64,000 bases of DNA. Source: Indolivaga alginatilytica. Its GTDB lineage: Bacteria; Bacteroidota; Bacteroidia; Bacteroidales; Dysgonomonadaceae. The notes under the pieces were generated by a model. The model was not told where the DNA came from, searched no databases, and worked only from the letters and a program-made list of their open reading frames with translations. The translations under genes were made by a program, and so were the position numbers. Within the stretch, counting starts at the first letter, position 1. Each line of letters starts with the position of its first letter. The stretch spans positions 124,001 to 188,000 of the forward strand of contig NZ_QICL01000002.1 in NCBI RefSeq assembly GCF_003201355.1. The letters run 5' to 3'. Shown piece by piece: positions 34,673 to 43,351 of this stretch.

Positions 34673-35582
34673 TGGTCTCGTCTTCTAAGATATTAATATA
34701 TGATTTATATCTGGTTTCGCTGATATAGTGGTTTTCTACGGCTTCTCTCACGGCACAACCCGGTTCGTTGGTATGCATGCAGTTGTTGAAGCGGCAATTG
34801 TGCGAAAATTTGAATATTTCGGGGAAATAGTGGCTTATCTCTTCGGGGCTCATGTCTACTGTCCCGAAGCCTTTGATACCGGGGGTATCTATAATAAAAC
34901 CTCCTTGTGGAAGCTCGAGCATTTCGGAGAATGTAGTTGTGTGCATTCCCTTTCCGTGATAATTAGAAATATCACCCGTCCGCAAAGTAGCATTGGGCAC
35001 TATGGCATTAATAAGAGTTGATTTACCAACTCCCGAATGTCCGGAGAATAACGTTATCCGGTCTTTTAGTTTATCATTCAGAATATCCAGTCCGGTGCTG
35101 TTTCTTGCTGAAATTTTGAAGCATGGGTAACCTATATATTCATATAAGTTGATCAGGGCTTCCATATATTCTATTTCCTCTTCATCGCAAATGTCTATCT
35201 TATTGAATAATAGATTGACGGGGATACGGTAAGCTTCGGCTGAGGCTAGAAAACGATCGATAAAGACAGTCGTAGTCACAGGTTTTGAAACGGTGACAAT
35301 AAGAAAACACAGATCGAGATTGGACGCTATGATATGAGATTGCTTCGACAGGTTAGACGATCGTCTGATGATGTAGTTCTTACGGGCTTCAATTTCAGTA
35401 ATAACACCGGTGCCATCTTCATTCATGACAATAGATACCCTATCTCCTACCGTTATCGGGTTGGTGCTTCTGATATCTTTAAGCCTGAAACTGCCTCTTA
35501 TTTTGCACTCAACATCTTTGTTTTCATCTGTTCGTACAAGATACCAGCTTCCTGTATTTTTTATAACCAATCCTCTCATCAA
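34653..35582 (-). CDS. rsgA: Ribosome small-subunit GTPase
   Basis: The 309-aa circularly permuted GTPase starts with an OB fold (about 1-75), then G4 NKID (about 137-140), G1 GHSGVGKST (about 180-188), a Thr-rich switch (GKGMHTTTF) and G3 DTPGI. The C-terminal zinc knuckle has [14 protein letters not shown]. RsgA checks 30S maturation and releases RbfA. An AAGGTCT element lies 26 bp before its start. The first 20 bp of the DUF2809 gene overlap its end. Confidence 0.95.
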   Translation of the reverse strand: MMRGLVIKNTGSWYLVRTDENKDVECKIRGSFRLKDIRSTNPITVGDRVSIVMNEDGTGVITEIEARKNYIIRRSSNLSKQSHIIASNLDLCFLIVTVSKPVTTTVFIDRFLASAEAYRIPVNLLFNKIDICDEEEIEYMEALINLYEYIGYPCFKISARNSTGLDILNDKLKDRITLFSGHSGVGKSTLINAIVPNATLRTGDISNYHGKGMHTTTFSEMLELPQGGFIIDTPGIKGFGTVDMSPEEISHYFPEIFKFSHNCRFNNCMHTNEPGCAVREAVENHYISETRYKSYINILEDETNDKYRK

Positions 35583-35607
35583 GCTTTTTTCATTGTTTTC
35601 TAATTCT

Positions 35608-35625
35608 TAAGGTCTTAGACCTTTT
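35608..35625 (-). repeat. AAGGTCT palindrome element in the rsgA leader
   Basis: Read leftward: CAAAAAGGTCTAAGACCTTAAG. The palindromic core is intact at 35609-35623. It lies 26 bp upstream of the rsgA ATG. A degenerate GTAGG-type repeat is next to it (35645-35672). Confidence 0.75.
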
Positions 35626-35744
35626 TGATATTAATTAATCTCCCGTAGGTGTATGACATTATACCTCTACATTTCTTTCGTCTGTAAAGGTATAAATTAA
35701 GTGCTAATAATGATTTATTCTTGTATGATTTAAGAATGCGTCCC

Positions 35745-36989
35745 TCAATTTAGCTTGTGAATAACCAATCCTGATCGAAGCTTTGGCTCGAACCAGGTAG
35801 TTTTGGGAGGCATAATATTGTTTGAATCTGAAATTCTCATCAATTGCTCCATAGTAACAGGATGGAGAACCATTGCCAGAGCCATTTCTCCACTGTCGAC
35901 ACGTTGTTTCAATTCATTTAAGCCTCTTATTCCCCCAACAAAATCGATTCTCTTGTCGGTGCGCAAATCTTTGATACCAAGAATGTCATCCAGAATATAT
36001 TTTGAGGAAATGGTTACATCGAGTATATCAATAGGATCATCATCATTATATGTATTTTCCTTAGCAGTTATACTATAACATTTGTGATCTACATAAATAG
36101 AGAAGTTGTGTAATGCTGTTGGACGGATTATATCCGATCCTTTTTCTTCGACTATGAAAGAAGCTTCTAGCTTTTTTAGAAACTCAGATGGAGTTAGTCC
36201 ATTGAGGTCTTTTACCAAACGATTATAATCAATGATATTGAGTTGGCTTGCCGAAAAACATACCGCCATAAAGTAATTATACTCTTCGTTTCCTGTGTGA
36301 TTGGGATTCTTCTTAGCCTTTTCTGCACCTACTAATGCGGCAGCCGCCGATCGGTGATGCCCGTCTGCAATATATAGATAAGGTATTCGGGCAAAGAGAT
36401 TGGTTATATTATTTATATCCTTTTTATCATCTATTATCCAGAAATGATGTCCTACATTATCGGGAGTAGTAAAATCATATTCGGCAGGCGATGATATGGC
36501 TCGCTTTATAATTATATCCAATTCATTGTTATCAGGGTATGCAAAGAAGACAGGCTCTATATTAGCATCATTCATGCTAACGTGTAACATACGATCTTCT
36601 TCTTTATCTTTTCGGGTCAGTTCGTGTTTCTTTATTTTACCCGTCATGTAATCTTCAACATGAGAGCAAACCACTAAACCGTATTGAGTTTTTCCATTCA
36701 TTGTTTGAGCATATACATAGTAGTTTTCCTGCTCATCTTGTACGAGCCACCCTCTTTCCTGAAATTTGTGAAAATTCTTGACTGCACGCTCATACACTTC
36801 GGGGTGATGCTCGTCTATTTCTATTTCAAAATCTATTTCCGGTTTGATGATTCGGTATAATGACTTCTCGTTATCTTCCGCTTCAAGTCTGGCTTCAAGA
36901 GAATTGAGTACATCATAAGGGCGTGATGCAACTTCTTTGATGATGTTTTTAGGAGGGCGTAAGCCCTTAAATGGTTTTACGGTAGCCAT
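35745..36989 (-). CDS. DUF1015 domain protein
   Basis: The 414-aa cytosolic protein opens with the family signature ATVKPFKGLRPPKNIIKEVAS, then RPYDVLNSLEA, with YIADGHHRSAAAALVGAEK near residues 208-226. DUF1015 is widespread and often encoded near serine-biosynthesis genes (serA/serC), but those genes are not in this window. Homologues of DUF1015 in archaea include serine kinase SbnI/SerK-type proteins; the family resemblance does not prove that activity here. Confidence 0.88.
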   Translation of the reverse strand: MATVKPFKGLRPPKNIIKEVASRPYDVLNSLEARLEAEDNEKSLYRIIKPEIDFEIEIDEHHPEVYERAVKNFHKFQERGWLVQDEQENYYVYAQTMNGKTQYGLVVCSHVEDYMTGKIKKHELTRKDKEEDRMLHVSMNDANIEPVFFAYPDNNELDIIIKRAISSPAEYDFTTPDNVGHHFWIIDDKKDINNITNLFARIPYLYIADGHHRSAAAALVGAEKAKKNPNHTGNEEYNYFMAVCFSASQLNIIDYNRLVKDLNGLTPSEFLKKLEASFIVEEKGSDIIRPTALHNFSIYVDHKCYSITAKENTYNDDDPIDILDVTISSKYILDDILGIKDLRTDKRIDFVGGIRGLNELKQRVDSGEMALAMVLHPVTMEQLMRISDSNNIMPPKTTWFEPKLRSGLVIHKLN

Positions 36990-37146
36990 AAGAGATGTGT
37001 TTAGATTGATGGATAAAAGGTTTTATTTCATGTAAGAATATTAAGTTGATCAAAATTATTTAGGGATACATCTTCAAATAACCCTAGGTTATAGTTATTA
37101 TATTTAATAAGGTCTGATATCTTGATAAAGTGTGTAAGATAGCAAA

Positions 37147-37190
37147 AGAGTAAAGAATAAAGAGCTTTATACCTCTAAATTCTTTACTCT
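37147..37190 (-). terminator. Terminator downstream of frr
   Basis: AGAGTAAAGAATAAAGAG (37147-37164) and CTCTAAATTCTTTACTCT (37173-37190) pair with few mismatches. On the minus strand the stem is followed by TTTTGCT. It lies 28 bp beyond the frr stop. Confidence 0.8.
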
Positions 37191-37218
37191 CTATTTCTTT
37201 TTAAGAAAAGACTGAAAC

Positions 37219-37779
37219 TTATACAGTCATAATTTCTCTTTCCTTAGCAGCAAACAACTCATCTATTTGTTTGATATATCTGTCGTGAATCTTTTGAATA
37301 GAAGCTTCTGCATCTTTAGCAACATCTTCGGGTGTACCTTCTTTTACCGATTTTTTTGCAGCATCTATAACATCGCGACGAGCATTGCGGACACTGATTT
37401 TGGCATCTTCAGCTTCTTGTTTCGATTGTTTTACCAGTGCTTTACGACGTTCTTCGGTAAGAGGGGGAATAGATAAGCGAATCATTTCTCCATTGTTATC
37501 GGGATTTAGTCCAAGGTCGGAGTTGATAATCGCTTTTTCTATTTCGCTTAACATATTCTTTTCCCAAGGTTGGATAACGATAGTTCTGGCATCGGGAGTA
37601 TTAACAGAAGCAACACCTGTAAGAGGAGTAATATTTCCGTAATAGTCTAGTTTGATACCATCCAAAATACGAGGATTTGCTTTTCCTGCACGTATGTGAG
37701 CCAAAGTTTCTTCTAAAAACTCAATTGTTGATTGCATTTTGGCTTCAGCTTTTTTTTCGAAGTCTTTAATGTCTGTCAT
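37219..37779 (-). CDS. frr: Ribosome recycling factor
   Basis: The 186-aa protein matches RRF over its length: [21 protein letters not shown] near residues 39-60, then VQPWEKN and [14 protein letters not shown] (about 101-114), and helical ends forming the three-helix bundle. It splits post-termination 70S ribosomes with EF-G. It is downstream of pyrH, the common arrangement, although 126 bp separate them here. Confidence 0.96.
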   Translation of the reverse strand: MTDIKDFEKKAEAKMQSTIEFLEETLAHIRAGKANPRILDGIKLDYYGNITPLTGVASVNTPDARTIVIQPWEKNMLSEIEKAIINSDLGLNPDNNGEMIRLSIPPLTEERRKALVKQSKQEAEDAKISVRNARRDVIDAAKKSVKEGTPEDVAKDAEASIQKIHDRYIKQIDELFAAKEREIMTV

Positions 37780-37870
37780 TTGTTGTGAAAATTACAAATA
37801 TGTTTATTCTTTTTGTTTATTAAATAAGAATGTATGGAGTTTACTATTAGTGCTTGTCTGCTTGTTTGTT

Positions 37871-37908
37871 ATATCAAGCCAAGCAATAAGAAGGTCTGCG
37901 ACCTCTTA
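37871..37908 (+). repeat. AAGGTCT palindrome element overlapping the pyrH stop
   Basis: AAGCCAAGCAATAAG, then the core AAGGTCTGCGACCT and CTTA. The final TTA (37906-37908) is the pyrH stop codon read leftward. The CAAGCCAAGCAATAA flank matches other copies. Confidence 0.8.
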
Positions 37909-38616
37909 TGCGTGAACGTAAGTACCAATGTTTTCGCCTCTCATCACCTTTGCCAGATTACCAACAGTGTCCATGTCGAAAACAATGATCGGAAGATTGT
38001 TTTCCTTGCACATTGTTGTTGCAGTTAAGTCCATTACTTTAAGCCCTTTGTTGTATACATCGTCATAAGATATATTCTCGAACTTGGTTGCAGTAGGATC
38101 TTTCTCCGGATCGGCAGTATAAATGCCATCTACACGAGTACCTTTCAGCATAACATCAGCTTCTATCTCGATACCTCGAAGTGCCGACCCTGTATCGGTC
38201 GTAAAGAATGGATTGCCCGTTCCGCATGAGATAACAACAACCTCGCCGTTTTCCAATGCTTCGATAGCCTTCCATTTCGAATACAATTCGCCAATAGGCT
38301 CCATTCGTATGGCAGTCAGTACACGGGATTTTTGTCCAATAGCGGTCAGAGCCGAACTAAGCCCCAGGCTATTGATTACAGTTGCCAGCATACCCATCTG
38401 ATCGCCTTTTACACGGTCATATCCTTTCGATGCACCACTCAGTCCACGAAAAATATTTCCACCTCCGATAACTATTCCGACCTGCACACCCATTTCTGCT
38501 ATTTCTTTAATTTGGGCTGCGTATTCCGACAAACGTTTCTCGTCGATACCATATTGTTTGTCTCCCATGAGAGATTCGCCACTAAGTTTGAGCAGTACTC
38601 GCTTATATTTTGCCAT
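37906..38616 (-). CDS. pyrH: UMP kinase
   Basis: The 236-aa amino-acid-kinase-fold enzyme has KRVLLKLSGESLMG at the start, VIGGGNIFRG (about 49-58), DQMGMLATVINSL, and ISCGTGNPFFTTDTGSALRGIE (about 130-152). It makes UDP from UMP. Its stop codon lies in an AAGGTCT element, and a decayed copy lies 61 bp upstream of its start, so pyrH is flanked on both sides by the family. Confidence 0.96.
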   Translation of the reverse strand: MAKYKRVLLKLSGESLMGDKQYGIDEKRLSEYAAQIKEIAEMGVQVGIVIGGGNIFRGLSGASKGYDRVKGDQMGMLATVINSLGLSSALTAIGQKSRVLTAIRMEPIGELYSKWKAIEALENGEVVVISCGTGNPFFTTDTGSALRGIEIEADVMLKGTRVDGIYTADPEKDPTATKFENISYDDVYNKGLKVMDLTATTMCKENNLPIIVFDMDTVGNLAKVMRGENIGTYVHA

Positions 38617-38676
38617 TTATTAAGTAGATAAAAGTGTTTAGTGATACATCTTAGGGTAACAACAGACAATATCTGT

Positions 38677-38713
38677 TATACTTGCCAAAATATTAAACAG
38701 GCACGAAACCTTA
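38677..38713 (+). repeat. Decayed AAGGTCT element upstream of pyrH
   Basis: TATACTTGCC is conserved, followed by AAAATATTAAACAGGCACGAAACCTTA. The palindrome has decayed but the right arm and final TTA remain. No gene now ends there on either strand. Confidence 0.5.
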
Positions 38714-38902
38714 AATATTTATACAATAATAAATACAAAACTAAATAATTTTTGTTACAATCAAGCCAATGTGAATATCAAAGCTGCTAATTATTATAAA
38801 AATAACGATTTGTTTCAACCTGAAATTTGTTGATGTTTTTATTGAAGGCCATTAATATTGAAGATCATATATAACTTATGCTGCATTATTGCTTTTTTTT
38901 AG

Positions 38903-39118
38903 ATGATGCGTTTTCTTATATTCTTTATCTTTGGAAAGAATACACTAAATTCTGTTGATGTGAGAACTGCACTTTTAGTTTTAATAATGATATTTGTGTT
39001 TTTCCCGACTATGAGCGGGCAAATCTTTGATGATAATTATAACAATAAACGACAAGGTTTTAGCCTGAAAACGGATTCGGTAATTATAAGTAAGGGATAC
39101 ATTATATCTTTTAGCTAA
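38903..39118 (+). CDS. Possible small secreted protein, 71 aa
   Basis: The frame starts ATGATGCG and has a hydrophobic segment (TALLVLIMIFVFFPTMSG, about residues 23-40) followed by a polar 30-residue tail. It could be a short secreted peptide or chance. It ends 55 bp before the start of the next gene, also secreted and on the same strand. Nothing in it is recognised. Confidence 0.35.
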   Translation: MMRFLIFFIFGKNTLNSVDVRTALLVLIMIFVFFPTMSGQIFDDNYNNKRQGFSLKTDSVIISKGYIISFS

Positions 39119-39172
39119 TAATTATTGGGTAGAGATAAAGGCAGAAAAGTACGACAAAAAAAAAGAGAAAAG

Positions 39173-39931
39173 ATGAACAGTAAGTTTTTATTATTTCTTA
39201 TAATATACATCCTTGTTTCGGCGGGAAATTGTTTTGCCAATAATTCGGACGATCAAAACATCAGACTGATAGATACGGTTGTTGTAGTGCAGCAAAAAGA
39301 GTTTCATTTGAGACAAGTGCCTCGATTTGAATTTGACAGTCTTCGGGCGATTCATTTTGTGCCGCCATCGGAACCCATAACCGATATGGAAACAATACAG
39401 AAAATTTTAGGACCTGAATATGATATAATTTATGACATCTCTACTGCTTACGGTGATTCATGCTACTATATAAAGGAATTTCGACGGAACAACAAATTCA
39501 GGTTGTTGATTCAAGAGACTGACGGTCTGAAAGGATACTATCCGCGTGAGCGTATCATGTTGTACTATGGCGGAAATAGTAGCGATCAGGCATTTTTTAC
39601 AGATACGGGCGATGATGCTTACAATCCGGCGTACTCTGTAACTTCTGCTGATAAGCGATTTAGAATAACGGGATTGCACACAGGGCAAGAATCGGCGGAC
39701 TTAAGAATTGAATGGAGAGGAGCTAAACAGCAATATGAAGTATTATGTGATGATTTGTGGGAAATTATTGAGCAGATACCATACGAAGCCAATATAGGAC
39801 GCAGAGAGTTTATCTTTAGCCCGTTTTGGGTTGATAATACACTTTATTTTAGAGTCGGATATTCCGTTGATGAAGAAGATTGGGCTGGCGAATACAATTT
39901 TATAGCTATTACTATGCCTTCAAAAAAGTGA
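39173..39931 (+). CDS. Hypothetical secreted protein, 252 aa
   Basis: I chose the ATG at 39173 (MNSKFLLFLIIYILVSAGNC), because it starts a good signal peptide; the frame upstream to 39125 would need TTG. The mature part is beta-rich (VVVVQQKEFHLRQVPRFEFD, RITGLHTGQESADLRIEW), and its C-terminal third has several W and Y residues. No catalytic motif is seen. It is probably periplasmic. Function is unknown. Confidence 0.65.
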   Translation: MNSKFLLFLIIYILVSAGNCFANNSDDQNIRLIDTVVVVQQKEFHLRQVPRFEFDSLRAIHFVPPSEPITDMETIQKILGPEYDIIYDISTAYGDSCYYIKEFRRNNKFRLLIQETDGLKGYYPRERIMLYYGGNSSDQAFFTDTGDDAYNPAYSVTSADKRFRITGLHTGQESADLRIEWRGAKQQYEVLCDDLWEIIEQIPYEANIGRREFIFSPFWVDNTLYFRVGYSVDEEDWAGEYNFIAITMPSKK

Positions 39932-40001
39932 AGCTTTATCTTTTATCAGAAAATATAACCGGTTAAAGAATACATTGAAAAATAATAATAGCTACGGGGC
40001 T

Positions 40002-40023
40002 AAGTATTATATTTGTAATACTT
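40002..40023 (+). promoter_or_regulatory. Promoter -7 box inside a perfect dyad, upstream of yraN
   Basis: AAGTATTA (40002-40009) and TAATACTT (40016-40023) flank TATTTG, so the -7 box TATATTTG (40008-40015) sits at the centre of an 8-bp perfect dyad. It is 24 bp before the ATG at 40047. This is either an operator or chance in AT-rich DNA. Confidence 0.45.
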
Positions 40024-40046
40024 AATAATCAAACAAATCCAGGAAG

Positions 40047-40412
40047 ATGGCAGAACATAACGATCTGGGTAAAAGAGGTGAGGATCTGGCCGAAGACTAT
40101 CTTCGTAAGAATGGTTATCGGATTATGGAGCGTAATTGGGGGTGCGAAAAATATGAAATAGATATAATTGCGTCTAACTCCGAATTTATTGTTTTTGTGG
40201 AAGTGAAAACACGCACATCCGATCACTGGGGAAATCCCGAAGAGGCTGTTTCGAAAACAAAGATCAAACGAATAGTGCAGGCTGCCGATTTTTATCTGAA
40301 AGAATATGATATTGAAACTCCTGCCCGATTTGATGTAATAGCTATCGTGATAAATAAGAAAACTCAGGAAATAGACCATATAGAAGATGCCTTTTGGTCG
40401 CCTGTAAACTAA
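40047..40412 (+). CDS. yraN: YraN/UPF0102 family protein, endonuclease-like
   Basis: The 121-aa protein matches UPF0102: LGKRGEDLAEDYLRKNGYRIMERNW, then EIDIIASNSEFIVFVEVKTRT, with the PD-(D/E)xK-type E..D..E-x-K residues, and DFYLKEYDIETPARFDVIAI. It is a Holliday-junction-resolvase-like fold whose physiological role is not settled. It is preceded by a TATATTTG promoter inside a dyad and followed by two YjbR-like genes. Confidence 0.9.
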   Translation: MAEHNDLGKRGEDLAEDYLRKNGYRIMERNWGCEKYEIDIIASNSEFIVFVEVKTRTSDHWGNPEEAVSKTKIKRIVQAADFYLKEYDIETPARFDVIAIVINKKTQEIDHIEDAFWSPVN

Positions 40413-40475
40413 AATAGTTACAAGTTGCAGAGGCAAATCCGTAACCTGTAACTCATAACCTATAACTCAAATAAT

Positions 40476-40853
40476 ATGAATATAGAAGATGTAAGAGAAT
40501 ATTGCCTTTCGGTAAAGGGAGCGGAAGAATGTTTTCCTTTTGATGAAACTACAATTGTATTTAAGGTAATGGGTAAAATGTTTGCCTATATGGGATTAGA
40601 GAGGCGTGATGATGGTTTTATGTTAAACCTGAAATGTGATCCTGAAAAAGCTATAGAGCTCAGAGAAAAGTATGAGTGTGTTATACCTGGTTACCATTCC
40701 AATAAAAAATATTGGAACTCTATTTTCATTGAGCAAAATATGCCGGATGATGAACTAAAATACTGGATTAATCATTCGGTAGAAGAAGTCATAAAAAAAC
40801 TACCCAAGAAACAACAGGCGGAATATGCTGAAATGAAGTCGGACTCATTATAA
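40476..40853 (+). CDS. MmcQ/YjbR family protein, first of a tandem pair
   Basis: The 125-aa protein has the YjbR pattern: MNIEDVREYCLSVKGAEECF, FKVMGKMFAYMGL (about 28-41), a strand with LNLKCDPEKAIELREKYE, and GYHSNKKYWNSIFIEQNMP. MmcQ/YjbR proteins have a CyaY-like DNA-binding fold; function is poorly known. The next gene is a clear paralogue 13 bp downstream. Confidence 0.88.
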   Translation: MNIEDVREYCLSVKGAEECFPFDETTIVFKVMGKMFAYMGLERRDDGFMLNLKCDPEKAIELREKYECVIPGYHSNKKYWNSIFIEQNMPDDELKYWINHSVEEVIKKLPKKQQAEYAEMKSDSL

Positions 40854-40865
40854 AAAGAGATTAAT

Positions 40866-41246
40866 ATGAATATCGAAGATCTGAGAGAATTTTGTCTGTC
40901 TGTAAAAGGAGCGAGTGAATCTTTTCCTTTCTTTGATGATAGAATATTGGTCTTTAAAGTAATGGATAAAATGTTCGCTTATGTGAATATAGAGCCGAAA
41001 GATGCACAGTTTAGGGTGAGTATGAAATGTTTTCCCGAAAGGTCGGTAGAGTTGAGAGAGAAATATGAAGGCGTTGTAAATGGTCAGCATACTAAAACCT
41101 TAACGTGGAACTCTATTTATCTGGAAAGTGATGTTCCTGATGATTTAATAAAAGAGCTTATTATGCATTCGGTAGAAGAAGTAATTAAGAAATTACCAAA
41201 AAAACGACAGGCGGAATATGCGGTCATGGAGGATAAAAACATATGA
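40866..41246 (+). CDS. MmcQ/YjbR family protein, second of a tandem pair
   Basis: The 126-aa protein is a paralogue of its upstream neighbour: MNIEDLREFCLSVKGASESF, FKVMDKMFAYVNI, MKCFPERSVELREKYEG and SVEEVIKKLPKKRQAEYA match at the same positions, while the middle is divergent. The tandem layout indicates local duplication. Its end overlaps birA by 4 bp. Confidence 0.88.
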   Translation: MNIEDLREFCLSVKGASESFPFFDDRILVFKVMDKMFAYVNIEPKDAQFRVSMKCFPERSVELREKYEGVVNGQHTKTLTWNSIYLESDVPDDLIKELIMHSVEEVIKKLPKKRQAEYAVMEDKNI

Positions 41247-41974
41247 ACGAGCCCTTGTTTATTCATTTGGATGAAGTAACATCTACCAATTCTTATCTGA
41301 AAAATCTGAGTGATGTGAAGTCTTTGGAAGACGGAACATCTGTATATGTTGATTTTCAAAGTGCAGGGCGAGGTCAAAGAGGCAATTCGTGGGAATCGGC
41401 AAAGGGCGAGAATCTCATGTTCAGCACTATTTTATATCCCAAAGGTCTAAAAGCCGATCGTCCGTTTATTATATCTCAAATTATATCTCTGGCAATAAAA
41501 GATGTGTTGGATAACTATACCTCGGATGTCTCGATCAAATGGCCGAATGATATTTATTGGAAAGAAAAGAAGATAACGGGTATTCTTATTGAAAACGATA
41601 TCATGGGGGACGAAATCAACCGAATGATTATAGGGGTAGGGCTTAATCTGAATCAAGATACTTTTACAAGTAACGCCCCTAATCCTGTATCGTTGAAACA
41701 GATTACGGGCGATTCATATAATGTAGTGAACATACTGACTCAAATAATAGACCGTATGCTTTCTTACTATGCGAAATTAGACTCTCCGGAAATAATAAAG
41801 GCTGAATATAAAGCCTCTTTATTCAGAAAAGAGGGGCTTTATCTGTTTGCTGATACTGAAATAACCTTCCTTGCTCAGATTCATGATGTTGAAGACTCCG
41901 GATTGCTAGTCTTAAAACTCGAATCTGGTGAAACCCGAAAGTTCGCCTTTAAAGAGATCAAATATATTCTTTAA
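41243..41974 (+). CDS. birA: Biotin--[acetyl-CoA-carboxylase] ligase
   Basis: The 243-aa enzyme lacks the N-terminal helix-turn-helix of E. coli BirA and begins directly with the catalytic domain: LDEVTSTNSYLK, then QSAGRGQRGNSWESAKGENL (biotinyl-AMP loop, about 37-56), and IKWPNDIYWKEKKITGILIE. It joins biotin to the carboxyl carrier protein and cannot repress transcription as the E. coli protein does. A C-terminal SH3-like cap is present. It overlaps the second YjbR gene by 4 bp. Confidence 0.95.
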   Translation: MNEPLFIHLDEVTSTNSYLKNLSDVKSLEDGTSVYVDFQSAGRGQRGNSWESAKGENLMFSTILYPKGLKADRPFIISQIISLAIKDVLDNYTSDVSIKWPNDIYWKEKKITGILIENDIMGDEINRMIIGVGLNLNQDTFTSNAPNPVSLKQITGDSYNVVNILTQIIDRMLSYYAKLDSPEIIKAEYKASLFRKEGLYLFADTEITFLAQIHDVEDSGLLVLKLESGETRKFAFKEIKYIL

Positions 41975-42004
41975 GGTGTTTTTTAGAGCTGCTTATTCCC
42001 TCAA

Positions 42005-42670
42005 TTATCGTAGAAATTCGAATTCAAAAGAAAGACTGTCATAAATTTCTTTTTGCAACGGATCTTCCGAATCTTTGAATACAGTCACTTTCTCTAAAAT
42101 ATTCTCAGCCAATGCGGGAGAGAACTTACCTGCATTTTTCAGAAATAAAATGGCTGCATTACGTAGAGAAATGTTTTCGGAAATAATGTCTTTCCAGATA
42201 TATTGAAATGTATCTATTTCTATCTTTACTGTAAATTTCTTAGCGAGTAAACGTCTTACGATAAGCCAATATCCTGTAGCTCGCACATTCCCGTCCTCTT
42301 TGTTTATCCATTCTAAACCTATCTGATCCGAAAAGTCGAGAGTCTGAAAAAGGTTTACACAAACTTGTTCCCTTATTTCCTGATTAGGAATCTGATGTAC
42401 CCACTCATTTGCAGTTTCCTCTGAAAACTGATCGATAGGATATAACAATGTAGCCAATATCTTTAACTCACGAGTGCCATCCAACCAAAGAGTTTCAGCC
42501 AGATTTTTATCCGATTCGTAACGAGAGGCAATCTCTTTTATCTTTTGTATGGATACGCCAAAATTGAGTTTGTAGTTAAGCCCGTAACCTCTCATGCTCG
42601 CAGAAGCAACACCATTCATTGCCATTCGGCATCGCTTGCGAATATCTCTTATGATTTCTTCCTGCATCAA
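42005..42670 (-). CDS. DNA-alkylation-repair protein, AlkD-like
   Basis: The 221-aa protein is a HEAT-like repeat all-helical protein, matching DNA alkylation repair enzymes: LNFGVSIQKIKEIASRYES, LWLDGTRELKILATLL, and GNVRATGYWLIVRRLLAKKF. AlkD removes N3- and N7-alkylpurines without base flipping. It overlaps the Dabb gene by 4 bp, so both may be translated together. No HhH-GPD motif is seen. Confidence 0.8.
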   Translation of the reverse strand: MMQEEIIRDIRKRCRMAMNGVASASMRGYGLNYKLNFGVSIQKIKEIASRYESDKNLAETLWLDGTRELKILATLLYPIDQFSEETANEWVHQIPNQEIREQVCVNLFQTLDFSDQIGLEWINKEDGNVRATGYWLIVRRLLAKKFTVKIEIDTFQYIWKDIISENISLRNAAILFLKNAGKFSPALAENILEKVTVFKDSEDPLQKEIYDSLSFEFEFLR

Positions 42671-42969
42671 ATTTCGTAATCTACGGCTACCCGGCTGTTT
42701 ACAGCTTCTTTTACAAAAGGTAATATAGCTTGGTGTAACGGATGATTCTGATAAGCATCCAATGCTTCCTTAGATGCAACTTCCGAGTAAAGAGCTACAT
42801 CGTAATTTGCAGCCGAATCAAGAAAATTAATACCTACTTCAACTTTAACCAAGCCATCTATTTTTCCGTTAAGATCTTCCAGTTTTTCTTTGATTAATAA
42901 AGCGTTTTTTGCTTTATCATTTCCATGAGCTTCTTCTTTGAGCTTCCAGAACACAATATGTTTAACCAT
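42667..42969 (-). CDS. Dabb family (stress-responsive A/B barrel) protein
   Basis: The 100-aa single-domain protein begins MVKHIVFWKLKEEAHGND and has the dimeric alpha/beta-barrel pattern, with ANYDVALYSEVASKEALDAYQ and VDYEI at the end. The family includes olivetolic acid cyclase and stress proteins; this short form has unknown activity. It is co-directional with and overlaps the AlkD-like gene. Confidence 0.85.
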   Translation of the reverse strand: MVKHIVFWKLKEEAHGNDKAKNALLIKEKLEDLNGKIDGLVKVEVGINFLDSAANYDVALYSEVASKEALDAYQNHPLHQAILPFVKEAVNSRVAVDYEI

Positions 42970-42989
42970 GGTGTAATTGTTTTTTGTTT

Positions 42990-43188
42990 AGAGTCCGTTT
43001 TAATTTTATAGCTAATTTTTTTTATAGCTATTTTTAGATGGATTTTTCGTTTCTTGCTTGCTGATTTAGCGGGCTAAATCGAAAGGGAGAAACGAAAAAT
43101 ACGCTAATAAAGAGCATAAAAAAATAGCTAAGACTAATTCGAAAGAGCCTGCAGTAAATATTTTCGCTAAAATTTAAACAGGCTCTTA
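42990..43188. repeat. MITE-like nested inverted repeat
   Basis: Three palindromic layers share one centre. The core GATTTAGCGGGCTAAATC is at 43063-43080. Next, GATTTTTCGTTTC (43041-43053) pairs with GAAACGAAAAAT (43088-43100), and ATAGCTATTTTT (from 43024) with AAAAAAATAGCTA (to 43130). The ends AGAGTCCGTTTTAATTTTATAGC and its counterpart GCTAAAATTTAAACAGGCTCTT also mirror. There is no ORF. The size and structure fit a miniature mobile element or a long hairpin RNA. Confidence 0.7.
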
Positions 43189-43317
43189 CTTACAATGAAC
43201 AAAGATAAATAAAAAACAAGGATTGAAACAGCCCTTTATAGCAAGTTTATATAGCCGGAGCAGGTGTTTTACTTAAACTTTGTTTCGCAATATACACTGC
43301 ATCAATCATATTATACT

Positions 43318-43325
43318 TAAATTTG
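43318..43325 (+). promoter_or_regulatory. Candidate promoter -7 box for pepE
   Basis: TAAATTTG fits TAnnTTTG and lies 26 bp before the pepE ATG. Confidence 0.45.
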
Positions 43326-43351
43326 TATAGAAATTACCAATAATTAGAACA

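Larger units (their letters stand above)
42970..43351. other. Intergenic region with nested inverted repeat and pepE promoter
   Basis: This stretch contains a nested inverted repeat (42990-43188), AT-rich spacer, and a TAAATTTG promoter box for pepE at 43318. No coding region is apparent. Confidence 0.6.

Noticed and set aside
38903-39931. Possibility that the 71-aa frame and the 252-aa secreted protein are one frameshifted gene
   Set aside because: Both begin with their own hydrophobic export-like segment, so two separate starts are more likely than a split gene.
42990-43188. Full insertion sequence
   Set aside because: The interval is under 200 bp and encodes no transposase; only a miniature element is plausible.
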